NCBI GenBank assembly: GCA_043770095.1 | Contig: JAYVIR010000092.1 | Coordinates: 62,001-126,000, forward strand | Direction: 5' to 3' | DNA: 64,000 nucleotides | Origin: JBGSUZ01 sp043770095 | Lineage (GTDB): Bacteria > Bacillota > Clostridia > Peptostreptococcales > Acidaminobacteraceae | Shown here: positions 19,050 through 26,989 of the stretch, piece after piece | How the letters are laid out: each line of letters starts with the position of its first letter | Position numbering within the stretch: the first letter of the stretch is position 1 | The notes under the pieces: model-generated | Databases searched by the model: none | Told to the model about the DNA's origin: nothing | The model's input: only the letters and a program-made list of their open reading frames with translations | Made by a program: the position numbers and the translations under genes

Positions 19050-19958
19050 ATCCGTAATGGCGCCTACACTTGCACACTGTACGCTTTTTTGATATTTTTT
19101 CAAACACCCCGACACCTGTTTGAGCACTGGTTTCCAAACTGATTTTCTCTGATCGATTATTTCCTGCGAGACCAGCAGTTCAAGTGTCCCAAGCTCTAAA
19201 TCATAAGCAATCAAATCACCCATTTCTACCAGTCCGATGAGACCGCCCATCGCAGCTTCTGGCGAAATGTGTCCAATCGCAGACCCACGGCTGCCACCTG
19301 AAAACCTGCCATCCGTTATGAGCGCCACAGTCGTATCCAGATTCATCCCCGCCAAAGCGGCGGTCGGGCCAAGCATTTCTCGCATTCCTGGGCCGCCTTT
19401 TGGCCCTTCATAACGGATGACAACCACATCACCAGAGTGGATGCCCCCTGATAAAATGGAACGTGACGCCTCTTCCTCTGAGTCAAAAACAACTGCCTTG
19501 CCTGTAAATTTTCTCATGCCTTCACAGACAGCAGAGCGTTTCACCACCGCACCATCAGGCGCTAAATTCCCTTTTAAAATTTTTAAACCACCAGATTTGT
19601 CCCATGGGTTGGACAAAGGTCTAATGAACGTTTCGCTACCAAAGTTGCCAAGCCCGATTCGATCTGCCAACCGACCGCCTTCGACGGTAAGCGCTCCCAT
19701 ATCGAGTAAATTACCACCTTCAAGAACACGCATGAGTGCATTTAATCCGCCTGCCTCATGCAGATCCACCATATGCGCAGACCCCGCAGGGCTTATTCTT
19801 ACTAGATTAGGCGTATTTGCACTGATTTTTTCAATATCGTCTAAAGTCAAAGGCACTTCCGCTTCTTTGGCAATGGCGAGCATATGAAGCACTGTATTGC
19901 TTGAACCACCAAGCGCCATATCCACTGTTAAAGCGTTGTGAAAAGCCTTTTCATTCAT
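19047..19958 (-). CDS. ilvD: dihydroxy-acid dehydratase, C-terminal fragment
   Basis: C-terminal 303 residues of IlvD, which dehydrates dihydroxy acids to 2-oxo acids in Ile/Val synthesis. It contains VDMALGGSSNTVLHM, then FDSEEEA and the VIRYEGPKGGPGMREML block, and ends with the LITDGRFSGG segment typical of the C-terminal domain. A normal IlvD is one chain of about 550 residues; here the frame changes exactly where the upstream fragment ends, at an ATGA overlap. The join GITARTL / MNEKAFHNA matches the family's usual sequence if one base is restored. Confidence 0.85.
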   Translation of the reverse strand: MNEKAFHNALTVDMALGGSSNTVLHMLAIAKEAEVPLTLDDIEKISANTPNLVRISPAGSAHMVDLHEAGGLNALMRVLEGGNLLDMGALTVEGGRLADRIGLGNFGSETFIRPLSNPWDKSGGLKILKGNLAPDGAVVKRSAVCEGMRKFTGKAVVFDSEEEASRSILSGGIHSGDVVVIRYEGPKGGPGMREMLGPTAALAGMNLDTTVALITDGRFSGGSRGSAIGHISPEAAMGGLIGLVEMGDLIAYDLELGTLELLVSQEIIDQRKSVWKPVLKQVSGCLKKYQKSVQCASVGAITD

Positions 19959-20701
19959 AATGTTCTAGCCGTAATGCCTTTTTCAAATAATTTCATTACT
20001 GCAATTCCCGATTGCTTTGCTAACCTGAGACGTTCAGAGTAAACCGCAGGAACGGTCGCCGTATTGGGGAGCGCCATTCCTAACGCCTCTGCCATGCAAC
20101 TCATAGAATTGGCTGTGAACAGCCCTGCACATGAGCCGCAAGTTGGACAGGCGTGATCCTCAATTTCCTGTAGGCCTTGATCTGAAAGATGACCGCCGGC
20201 GACTTTGCCAACGGCTTCAAATACGGTGGTTAAATCAATTGCTTTTCCATTTAAACGACCCGGAAGCATCGGCCCCGATCCTATAATCACCACAGGAAGA
20301 TCCAGCCTCGCCGCAGCCATCAGCGCCGCCGGTACAGTTTTGTCGCAACCCGGTATAATCACAAGTCCATCTAGCTGATGGGCTCTCGCCATAATCTCAA
20401 TGCTGTCCGTAATGACTTCACGGCTGACGAGTGAGTACCGCATGCCTTCGTGCCCCATTGCCATGCCATCGCAAACCGCTATCGCAGGAAATTCAAGCGG
20501 TGTACCTCCGCCCATAATTACGCCCTTTTTAACAGCGTCCGTTAGACTTCCTAGCCCCATATGCCCCGGCACAATTTCGTTAAAGAAATTGACAACACCG
20601 ATCAGTGGCTGTTTCATTTCTGCTTCAAGTAGACCAGATGCTCTCAGAAGCGAGCGATGCGGCGAACGCTCATACCCTTTCGTTACTTGATGACTCTTCA
20701 C
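19955..20701 (-). CDS. ilvD: dihydroxy-acid dehydratase, N-terminal fragment
   Basis: N-terminal 248 residues of IlvD with VTKGYERSPHRSLLRASGL, the iron-sulfur cysteines in VCDGMAMGHEGM, PGCDKTVPA and CPTCGSCAGLFTANSM. The GTG start at 20701 overlaps the ilvC stop as GTGA and fits the family N-terminus; the frame is open to 20821 but that part runs inside ilvC. The stop TGA at 19955-19957 overlaps the ATG of the C-terminal fragment. Either a one-base deletion has broken ilvD, the assembly has an error, or two coupled halves are made. Confidence 0.85.
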   Translation of the reverse strand: MKSHQVTKGYERSPHRSLLRASGLLEAEMKQPLIGVVNFFNEIVPGHMGLGSLTDAVKKGVIMGGGTPLEFPAIAVCDGMAMGHEGMRYSLVSREVITDSIEIMARAHQLDGLVIIPGCDKTVPAALMAAARLDLPVVIIGSGPMLPGRLNGKAIDLTTVFEAVGKVAGGHLSDQGLQEIEDHACPTCGSCAGLFTANSMSCMAEALGMALPNTATVPAVYSERLRLAKQSGIAVMKLFEKGITARTL

Positions 20702-21690
20702 GGTTTCATCCAAGTCATCATTTTTCTGAGGTTTTTGCCAGTCTCGACGATCGGGTGCGTGCGTTCTTCTTCTCTTATCGCATTGAACGAAACTCTGCCC
20801 GTTTGATTCTCTGCAATCCAATTTCTTGCAAATGTGCCATCTTGAATTTCACCTAAAACGGCTTTCATTTCCGCTCTAACGCTGTCATTGATAATCCGCT
20901 TGCCCGACATATAGTCGCCGTATTCTGCTGTATCGCTGATGCTGTGCCTCATGGCTTCCATGCCGCCTTCATATAATAAATCTACAATGAGTTTCATTTC
21001 GTGAAGACACTCAAAATAGGCAATTTCCTTTTCGTAGCCCGCTTCTACCAGTGTGTCAAAACCTGCTTTGATCAGTTCTGTCGCACCGCCGCAAAGCACG
21101 CATTGTTCTCCGAAGAGATCGCTTTCAGTCTCATCTTTAAAAGTCGTTTCAAGAACGCCCGCCCTAGATGCGCCAATGGCTCCGGCATATCCCATGGCAA
21201 GTTCTCTGGCACTGCCGCTCGCATCTTGATGGACTGCGAAAAGTGCTGGCACGCCTTTACCCTCTTCATAAACACGTCTCACTAAATGCCCAGGCCCCTT
21301 TGGCGCTACCATGAAAACGTCTACATCGGCTGGAGCACTTACCAATTGATAGTGAATGTTAAAGCCATGCGCAAATGCCAACGCTTTTCCAGTCGATAAA
21401 TGCGGGAGCACCTCCGCTTCCAAAATAGCCTTTTGCTTTTCGTCGGGCAGAAGCACCATCACCACATCCGCTTCTTTTACCGCATCCGCTACCAGCATGG
21501 GCTTAAGGCCATCCGCCTCAACTTTTGCCCAAGAAGGACTGCCTGCGTAAAGACCCACTCGAACGTCAACGCCGCTTTCTTTAAGGTTCATGCTGTGGGC
21601 TCTGCCTTGGCTGCCATAACCGAGTACCGCAACTTTTTTAGCCAATAATTTCGATTGTAAACATTCTTCCTCGTGATAAACCTTTTTCAT
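20698..21690 (-). CDS. ilvC: ketol-acid reductoisomerase (class I)
   Basis: Isomerises and reduces acetolactate or acetohydroxybutyrate with NAD(P)H. The N-terminal Rossmann motif VLGYGSQGRAHSMNLKESG is followed by a VRVGLYAGSPSW loop, and the C-terminal knotted domain includes YGDYMSGKRI. The 330-residue length is class I. ATG 21690 follows AGGAGG by 8 bases. It overlaps ilvD as GTGA. Confidence 0.96.
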   Translation of the reverse strand: MKKVYHEEECLQSKLLAKKVAVLGYGSQGRAHSMNLKESGVDVRVGLYAGSPSWAKVEADGLKPMLVADAVKEADVVMVLLPDEKQKAILEAEVLPHLSTGKALAFAHGFNIHYQLVSAPADVDVFMVAPKGPGHLVRRVYEEGKGVPALFAVHQDASGSARELAMGYAGAIGASRAGVLETTFKDETESDLFGEQCVLCGGATELIKAGFDTLVEAGYEKEIAYFECLHEMKLIVDLLYEGGMEAMRHSISDTAEYGDYMSGKRIINDSVRAEMKAVLGEIQDGTFARNWIAENQTGRVSFNAIREEERTHPIVETGKNLRKMMTWMKP

Positions 21691-21717
21691 AATAGTGCCT
21701 CCTTAGAATTTATATTA

Positions 21718-21768
21718 GTGTATTCATAACATTGTATTCATTATGGTGTATTCATAACATTGTATTCA
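21718..21768. repeat. two perfect 23-base direct repeats between ilvN and ilvC
   Basis: Identical 23-base units at 21718-21740 and 21746-21768 are separated by 5 bases and end a short distance upstream of the ilvC ribosome site. Each contains TGAATACA and ATGAATACA on the minus strand. They resemble slippage duplications like those before ilvB. Confidence 0.9.
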
Positions 21769-21780
21769 CATTTGAAATCA

Positions 21781-22008
21781 TTAACCCAGTCGCACGTCAT
21801 ATACTTCATAGAGCTGTTTAAGATACCCTACAGCCAAGTCTCCACCTTTGTTGGGGTGCTCGTTGATGACGATCGTCAAAATTGCCTCATCTTCGCCGCA
21901 TGACAACCCCACGTCTTGAATGTCAAAGGTTTTGCGTCTGAGCGTCGTGACAATTTTCAGAAAAGCGTCTAGTCCCTTCTCTGTTTTAGCATAAATTGTG
22001 CGTTGCAT
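21781..22008 (-). CDS. ilvN: acetolactate synthase small (regulatory) subunit, ACT-only type
   Basis: 75-residue ACT-domain protein, read as the valine-sensing subunit of acetolactate synthase because it heads the ilvC-ilvD-ilvB operon. The sequence shows the alternating beta-alpha ACT pattern, with RKTFDIQDVGLSCGEDEAIL in the middle. It is half the length of the usual two-domain IlvH/IlvN and closer to the short IlvM. ATG 22008 has GGAGG about 7 bases upstream. Gene symbol is by role and position; ilvM would be equally defensible. Confidence 0.8.
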   Translation of the reverse strand: MQRTIYAKTEKGLDAFLKIVTTLRRKTFDIQDVGLSCGEDEAILTIVINEHPNKGGDLAVGYLKQLYEVYDVRLG

Positions 22009-22009
22009 T

Positions 22010-22444
22010 TCACACCTCCATTTTACAATTTTGACTTATTTTTCTTTAAAAAATGTATAAAAATAGCGCTGTGCACCATGAACTCTAAACAAGCTCTTGG
22101 AAGCTATAGCGCTTCTTCATCCCTATAGATTTAACCTACATGACGATTGCTGTTTATCAGATCGGTGAAAATGACCACATTTTCATGAATCTTAGTCTTA
22201 TAACGCGGACCTGCGTATGTCCCTACTGACCAAATAGTCTAAAATAATGCAATTTAACTTGCATATTTTTCCTACCTCGTTGTTCGGATCATCTGCTCGG
22301 GAGTGATAGTCTCCATAACCTTGAATGCCTTTGTCTCACCGTAATCAAAGGCTCTCTTAATTCAATGCGTTTTGGTTTCGTCTCCGTCGTTGCATTTACT
22401 TTTACTATAAAGCGCCCTCTACCTGAGAAAACGCTGCTGTGTTT
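22010..22444 (-). promoter_or_regulatory. T-box-like leader of the ilv operon with an ATC (Ile) specifier
   Basis: The 430-base untranslated leader has the order of landmarks of T-box Stem I: AAGAGAG (22358-22352), GGTGAGA (22340-22334), then GGAGACTATCACTCCCGAG with a candidate ATC specifier codon at 22307-22305, followed by a GAGGTAGG segment. The downstream T-box is unusual: around 22230-22203 the minus strand reads AGTAGGG, then AGGTCCGCG, instead of the compact consensus GGGTGGNACCGCG. A palindromic AGCGCT pair followed by ATTTTTAT at 22110-22060 may be the terminator. Ile-tRNA sensing fits the operon. The 577 bases from 22009 to 22585 hold no gene I can support. Confidence 0.6.
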
Positions 22445-22450
22445 TGAATA

Positions 22451-22479
22451 ATTATAGACCACGAAATTCTGCAAGTCAA
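22451..22479 (-). promoter_or_regulatory. sigma-A promoter of the ilvN-ilvC-ilvD-ilvB operon
   Basis: Minus strand TTGACT, 17 bases, TATAAT. It fires into the T-box-like leader and is back to back with the ilvA promoter. Confidence 0.85.
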
Positions 22480-22516
22480 CCGTTAAATTCAATATTCTGA
22501 AAATTCTTTTTTCTTG

Positions 22517-22545
22517 TTGACAGAAAAGCGTCATATTGATATAGT
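22517..22545 (+). promoter_or_regulatory. sigma-A promoter of ilvA
   Basis: TTGACA, 17 bases, TATAGT, about 40 bases upstream of the ilvA start. The short leader leaves no room for a T-box, so ilvA is regulated differently from the divergent ilv operon. Confidence 0.88.
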
Positions 22546-22585
22546 CGTATGCAATTTACATTTCATAAAATAAGGAGGTCTGTCC

Positions 22586-23875
22586 ATGTCAGGCGTACAC
22601 CATCTATCAAGCGAACTTTACAAAGAATCACTTTCTTCGAAAACCATTAACAGTGAGTGTCCAGTTGAACTCGAAGGTCTGTTTGAAGCAACGCAAAAAG
22701 CACGCAGTCAAATAGCAGGTCTTGTCCGCGCAACACCTCTGGTTCATAGCATTGACCTCTCCACACAACACGGTTGCGAGGTCTACTTTAAACCTGAAAA
22801 TTTACAACTCACAGGCTCTTTTAAAATTAGAGGCGCTTTTAATAAAATTTGCAGTTTAAGCGATGAAGAAAAGTCAAAAGGGGTGATTGCGGCTTCGGCA
22901 GGAAACCATTCGCAGGGCGTTGCGCTCGCCTCTAAAATACTGGGCGTGTCCGCCACGATTGTCATGCCTAAAACCACGCCGCTCATCAAGGTTGAAGCCA
23001 CTCGAAGCCATGGCGCCACTGTGATTCTCTTTGGCGACGCCTACGACGAAGCCGCCGCTCATGCCAAAGCCCTTCAAGCCGAAACAGGACACATTTTCAT
23101 CCACCCATTTGACGATTTGCAGGTCATGGCAGGACAGGGTACCATCGGCCTAGAGATTCTTGAAGACTTACCCGATGTAGATGTGGTTCTTCTTCCAATT
23201 GGCGGCGGTGGTCTATCAGGAGGCGTTGCAGCCGCTATTAAACACCTTAGACCTGACATCAGAGTCATTGGCGTTGAACCCGAAGGCGCTATGACGATGA
23301 AAACCTCTGTTGCCGAGAACAAAGTCGTGGATTTGGCACAAGTGCGCACCATTGCTGATGGTGTGGCGGTAAAGCGTGCAGGTGATTTAACCTTCATTGC
23401 CAATCGTGCTTATTTAGACGATATCATTTCAGTTTCTGATTTGGAAATTATGGAAGCTTTTTGCTTGCTTCTTGAAAAGCACAAACTCATTGGCGAAACC
23501 TCTGGCGTCCTGTCTTTGGCGGCGCTTAAGCACCTCAATTTAAAAGGGCAAAAAGTCGTCTGCTTGATCAGCGGCGGCAACATTGACCTCGTGACTATTT
23601 CTGCCATGATCAACCGCGGACTTGTCAGTCGAGGGCGTTTATATTGCTTCACGGTTGAACTTCCCGACCGACCTGGACAGCTCGCTAAGATTTCACAAAT
23701 CCTCGCAGACAATAGTGCCAACGTTATCAAACTCGACCACAATCAGTTTAAATCTTATGACCGTTTGATGAATGCTGTCCTAGAAGTTACCTGTGAAACC
23801 AACGGTCATGCGCATGTTCAGCAAATTGAAAAAGCCATGCTTTCGCACGGCTTTTCGATTCATCAGGTGTTTTAA
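22586..23875 (+). CDS. ilvA: threonine dehydratase (threonine ammonia-lyase) with C-terminal ACT domain
   Basis: PLP enzyme deaminating threonine to 2-oxobutyrate, the entry to isoleucine. The PLP lysine is in LTGSFKIRGAF near residue 78, the phosphate-binding glycine loop is PIGGGGLSGGV, and SAGNHSQGVA is the asparagine loop. The last 80 residues (FTVELPDRPGQLAKISQIL) form one ACT domain. ATG 22586 has AAGGAGG about 7 bases upstream. The first 30 residues extend beyond the catalytic fold. Divergent from the ilv operon it feeds. Confidence 0.95.
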   Translation: MSGVHHLSSELYKESLSSKTINSECPVELEGLFEATQKARSQIAGLVRATPLVHSIDLSTQHGCEVYFKPENLQLTGSFKIRGAFNKICSLSDEEKSKGVIAASAGNHSQGVALASKILGVSATIVMPKTTPLIKVEATRSHGATVILFGDAYDEAAAHAKALQAETGHIFIHPFDDLQVMAGQGTIGLEILEDLPDVDVVLLPIGGGGLSGGVAAAIKHLRPDIRVIGVEPEGAMTMKTSVAENKVVDLAQVRTIADGVAVKRAGDLTFIANRAYLDDIISVSDLEIMEAFCLLLEKHKLIGETSGVLSLAALKHLNLKGQKVVCLISGGNIDLVTISAMINRGLVSRGRLYCFTVELPDRPGQLAKISQILADNSANVIKLDHNQFKSYDRLMNAVLEVTCETNGHAHVQQIEKAMLSHGFSIHQVF

Positions 23876-23888
23876 GTATTGAGGGAGC

Positions 23889-23935
23889 GGCATCAAATAG
23901 AAACTGTAGTAATCCATTTGATGCCCGACTTTCTT
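23889..23935 (+). terminator. hairpin after ilvA, possible weak terminator
   Basis: Perfect 10-base arms GGCATCAAAT and ATTTGATGCC with a 27-base loop, followed by CGACTTTCTTT rather than a clean T run. It lies between ilvA and the convergent gene at 23941. Confidence 0.45.
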
Positions 23936-23940
23936 TAACA

Positions 23941-24207
23941 CTATTCCTTTTCTAAGACGTAGTAATGAACTGATGAGCCTCTGTATACAACATCGCCATT
24001 AATCCACGGGAAAAATAAATAAGTTATCCCGTGGATTTCTTTGAGTTCGTAAGATTCTACACAACGATCTTCCTCAGAAATAAGTTTTCCATTTGTCCAT
24101 TTGAATGAATCAATAGCTTTCCCATTAGAATCTTCATAAATACAAGAAGTTATACCCGTTTCTTTAAAATCAACATTCAATAAATAATTTCCTAGTTGAT
24201 TAGTCAA
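23941..24207 (-). CDS. C-terminal part of a frameshifted sigma-linked membrane protein
   Basis: 88 residues, not named by a clear family. The segment from YLLNVDFKETG to the final YYVLEKE resembles the C-terminal sensor-like domain seen in some BlaR1-type proteins of clostridia (from memory). The apparent TTG start overlaps the stop of the upstream fragment, and the same frame is open for 13 codons before it (reading through FNPEVLTNQLG), so this is more likely the continuation of the 24440 gene after a frameshift than an independent gene. Confidence 0.5.
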   Translation of the reverse strand: MTNQLGNYLLNVDFKETGITSCIYEDSNGKAIDSFKWTNGKLISEEDRCVESYELKEIHGITYLFFPWINGDVVYRGSSVHYYVLEKE

Positions 24208-24440
24208 TACTTCTGGATTAAATTTATTGCTACGATACTCTGCGGTCTAAAGTCAGGCATATCTGTGCTGTTATTTTTCTTTAAAATATAGTAACTTGGT
24301 TTCTCAAATCTAAAACATAATTGCCCTACTAATGCAGGGTCATTTACAAATTCGTAGTCAACTTTATCGGTCTGCACTAATTTCGCAGTCGCAAATCCAC
24401 CAATAGAAAGAACCAGTAATCCAACGATAGAAATAATCAT
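24204..24440 (-). CDS. N-terminal part of the frameshifted membrane protein (possible anti-sigma partner)
   Basis: 78 residues beginning with one membrane segment (MIISIVGLLVLSIGGFATA) and then a VDYEFVNDPALVGQ stretch. It follows the ECF sigma gene by 19 bases, where an anti-sigma factor is usually found, but the cytoplasmic sigma-binding part is missing. A basic stretch PYRKRLHKT lies just upstream in the same frame without a start codon. The real continuation appears to be in the frame of the 24207 gene, so the gene is probably decayed. Confidence 0.5.
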   Translation of the reverse strand: MIISIVGLLVLSIGGFATAKLVQTDKVDYEFVNDPALVGQLCFRFEKPSYYILKKNNSTDMPDFRPQSIVAINLIQKY

Positions 24441-24459
24441 CGTTTTATGTAGTCTTTTT

Positions 24460-24984
24460 CTATAAGGCTTCTAGGCAATTAGGTATGAGCCGGCACAACT
24501 GATTCAACGCCGTATTTAATCTGGATTTGCAAGTACCTAACGGAATTTGAAGAATTGATGCCACTTCTGACAAAGTTAGTTCTTCATAATAATGAAGGAC
24601 AACGACTTCTCTGCTTTTCAGAGTCAATTGATTGACCATCTCCCATATTGCTTGTTCCTGCTCTTTAGAAAAAAAGTGCTCTACAAAATTACGAGTGTCT
24701 TCTTGATCAGGAAATGTTTCTACAAGAAAACATTTTTTGTTTTTTCTGAATGCTTCTCTTGAGTTATTGATCAATATTTGCGTTAACCAAGGTTTAATAG
24801 GTCTAGTCTGATCATATTTCGAGTAATTTTCAAAAGCTTTTAAAAATGTCTCAGATACAATATCTTCAGACATGACTTTTGATCTAGTCATCATCAAAGC
24901 TAACTTATAAAGCTCTCTCTCATAAGCATTATAAAGATTTGTAGCTTGTTCTTTTGTGATGACTGTCCCACGTAATACCTCCAA
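24460..24984 (-). CDS. ECF-type RNA polymerase sigma factor
   Basis: Sigma-70 region 2 is visible from LYNAYERELYKLALMMTRS to ETFLKAFENY, and region 4 in LTLKSREVVVLHYYEELTLSEVASILQIPLG with the helix-turn-helix. About 170 residues, the ECF size. The start is uncertain: the TTG at 24984 overlaps the only good ribosome site (GGAGGT), and the codons that follow at the right spacing (GTC, ATC) are poor starts, which may signal damage at the 5' end. The downstream partner is frameshifted. Confidence 0.8.
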   Translation of the reverse strand: MEVLRGTVITKEQATNLYNAYERELYKLALMMTRSKVMSEDIVSETFLKAFENYSKYDQTRPIKPWLTQILINNSREAFRKNKKCFLVETFPDQEDTRNFVEHFFSKEQEQAIWEMVNQLTLKSREVVVLHYYEELTLSEVASILQIPLGTCKSRLNTALNQLCRLIPNCLEAL

Positions 24985-25157
24985 GGAGCGTAACTTTAAT
25001 TTCGAACGTTCATCTTATATATGCATCTACAGGCTAAACTATTCGGTGTTATATATTTTTTTTTTTGCACGTTGCTCATCTAGAAGAATCTAGGTTTTCT
25101 CTAATTGATACTTTTTATAACCATACCTAGCACACAAGTGAAATAGAAATAATAACC

Positions 25158-25186
25158 TTGTATAAACCCAAGTGTGAGGGTATCAT
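25158..25186 (+). promoter_or_regulatory. candidate sigma-A promoter of the aldo/keto reductase gene
   Basis: TTGTAT, 17 bases, TATCAT on the plus strand, about 45 bases upstream of the start. Nothing else is recognisable in 24985-25157 apart from an 11-base T run near 25055. Confidence 0.5.
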
Positions 25187-25230
25187 AAATATAATCAATA
25201 AACCTGTAAAATCAAAAGGAGGCGATGCTC

Positions 25231-26361
25231 ATGAAATATACACTTTACGGAAAAACAGAAAAACATGTATCGGTTGTCGGATTTGGAGGTCTACGCTTTG
25301 ACATTGCAAAAAGTAATGCAGAAAATGCAAAATTGGTCCTTTATGCCTACGAAAAAGGCATCAACTACTTTGATACTGCGCCACTTTACTGTGATGATCG
25401 AAGCGAAGACATCATGGGCATCGCTTTTGAGCAACTTTTAAGTGTAGGAAAAACCGATTTTTTTGTGTCTACAAAAGGGAAACCCACCGTTTATGACACG
25501 GCTGAAAAAGCCATTGAGGCAGTTAAAACCTCGCTTAAGCGCCTAAAAGTTCCTAAAATCCACTTTTACCATGTTTGGTGTCTTAGAAAAATGGATCATT
25601 ACAAACTGGCAATGAAGCCGGGTGGTCAATATGAGGGTTTATTAAAGTGTCAAGAGATGGGCTTGATAGATCATATCGTCTTTTCATCTCACCAACCTGG
25701 CGAAGAAGTCATCGCAGTCTTTGACGAACACCAATTTGAAGGGGTCACCATGGGCATTAATCTGCTTAATTATGCCTATCGCTGGAAGAGCGTCACGCAC
25801 GCTTCTGATCTTGGCTACGCAATTGTGGCCATGAACCCGCTGAGTGGTGGCGCCATTCCCACTCATGAAAAAGAATTGGCTTACTTGACCGATGGCAGTG
25901 AAACGGCCACTGAGTTAGCTCTTCGGTTCAATATCACTCATCCCGCAATCACCATCTCGCTTATCGGCTTCGCAAATTTTGAAGAGATTGATGCAGCCTG
26001 CCAAATTGCCGATCACGCAAAACCTTTTACCGATAACGACTTAGTCAATTTGAAAATGCGAATGGGTGATAAAATGAATGCCATTTGTACGGGTTGTGGC
26101 TATTGCAAAGAGTGTCCTGTCCAAATCAATGTTCCAGGATACATGTTGTTTTATAATGAAAAACAGATGTTTGGAAAATCTGATGATGACATGATTCGCG
26201 AGGTCCATGGATTAGAATACTGGAATTATGCTGAAGAGAGCAAAACGTTCGCTTCAGGATGCATCCAGTGTGGCTACTGTGAGAATGAATGTACTCAGCA
26301 ACTACCTATCATTAGTCGTCTTCAGGAAATTGCTCAGTGGGAATCTCTTTGCTCCAAATAG
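25231..26361 (+). CDS. aldo/keto reductase with C-terminal ferredoxin-type 4Fe-4S domain
   Basis: 376-residue protein with an NADPH-dependent aldo/keto reductase barrel (VGFGGLRF at the N-terminus, INYFDTAPLY with the family's Asp and Tyr) and a C-terminal domain with CTGCGYCKECP and CIQCGYCENEC cysteine clusters. This fusion is frequent in anaerobes; the substrate is not known. ATG 25231 follows GGAGG by 8 bases and is preferred to the ATG at 25225, only 2 bases from it. It has its own promoter and terminator. Confidence 0.9.
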   Translation: MKYTLYGKTEKHVSVVGFGGLRFDIAKSNAENAKLVLYAYEKGINYFDTAPLYCDDRSEDIMGIAFEQLLSVGKTDFFVSTKGKPTVYDTAEKAIEAVKTSLKRLKVPKIHFYHVWCLRKMDHYKLAMKPGGQYEGLLKCQEMGLIDHIVFSSHQPGEEVIAVFDEHQFEGVTMGINLLNYAYRWKSVTHASDLGYAIVAMNPLSGGAIPTHEKELAYLTDGSETATELALRFNITHPAITISLIGFANFEEIDAACQIADHAKPFTDNDLVNLKMRMGDKMNAICTGCGYCKECPVQINVPGYMLFYNEKQMFGKSDDDMIREVHGLEYWNYAEESKTFASGCIQCGYCENECTQQLPIISRLQEIAQWESLCSK

Positions 26362-26432
26362 GTATACGTAATAGTAACGGATTCGGTAGATATCCGTTTT
26401 TAAAAATGGTATCAAAATAGGTTTTTATTATG

Positions 26433-26466
26433 AAATGCCTCCAATAAATTGGAGGCATTTTTTAGG
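26433..26466 (+). terminator. intrinsic terminator of the aldo/keto reductase gene
   Basis: Perfect 13-base arms AAATGCCTCCAAT and ATTGGAGGCATTT with a 2-base centre, continuing into a T run on the plus strand. The remaining bases to 26563 hold nothing I recognise. Confidence 0.9.
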
Positions 26467-26563
26467 TAATCGTTTTATTGGTTCTCCTGTTGGGTGGTTC
26501 TCCTTTTTGTTATCCAATTTTTTTATTATTTCTTTGACGCACTTACGTAGTAATATTTATTGT

Positions 26564-26959
26564 CTAGCTTACATCGCCTAAAATTTCTGGCTTCACAGCG
26601 TCAATAATAATCGAGACCATTTCAATTTTTTCTAAGGTATTTCTAGTGTCAAATCTAAATGACCTTCCTATTTTTCCATCCATTTCGTTCCAATCGGTAT
26701 AATGAAAATCGCCTAATTCATCGCAGTACTCTAACAAGCTAACATTAAACCCTGCAGTTTCAAAAACTCTAATCAAATTCTTATAGTCATAGACGACTTT
26801 ATGCGATGCTGCAGGGTGATCCAATGGCCCAGGTCCCCCAATTTGAATCATATCTTGATACCACTCATTCTTGAAATTCTTATCTGGAACGGCGCATCTG
26901 ATATAGCCACCAGGTTTTAGATATTTAAAACAATTATCAGCTCCAATTATTGTCTTCAT
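26564..26959 (-). CDS. SAM methyltransferase-like protein, C-terminal part only
   Basis: 131 residues. NCFKYLKPGGYIRCAVPD is the late strand/turn of class I SAM-dependent methyltransferases; the SAM-binding GxGxG half that should precede it is absent. There is no good ribosome site before the ATG at 26959. It is therefore read as a 5'-truncated gene remnant. A DHPAASHKVVYDYKNLIRVFE segment is kept intact. Substrate unknown. Confidence 0.55.
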   Translation of the reverse strand: MKTIIGADNCFKYLKPGGYIRCAVPDKNFKNEWYQDMIQIGGPGPLDHPAASHKVVYDYKNLIRVFETAGFNVSLLEYCDELGDFHYTDWNEMDGKIGRSFRFDTRNTLEKIEMVSIIIDAVKPEILGDVS

Positions 26960-26989
26960 ATTTAAAGGCCTCTATACTTCTTTGATATT

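Noticed and set aside
19417..19887. 156-codon plus-strand ORF opposite ilvD
   Set aside because: Antisense shadow of a conserved gene; composition is explained by the ilvD codons and there is no ribosome site or family similarity.
22381..22440. Lysine-riboswitch-like AGGTAGAGGGCGC in the ilv leader
   Set aside because: The remaining lysine-aptamer blocks are missing and the operon is branched-chain; the following T-box landmarks explain the region better.
22289..22534. 81-codon minus-strand ORF in the ilv leader
   Set aside because: It covers the promoter and T-box-like structures, has no ribosome site and no Ile/Leu/Val codon run that would make it a leader peptide.
24985..25157. T-rich stretch as a possible terminator or element
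   Set aside because: An 11-base T run without an adjacent stem; no supporting feature.
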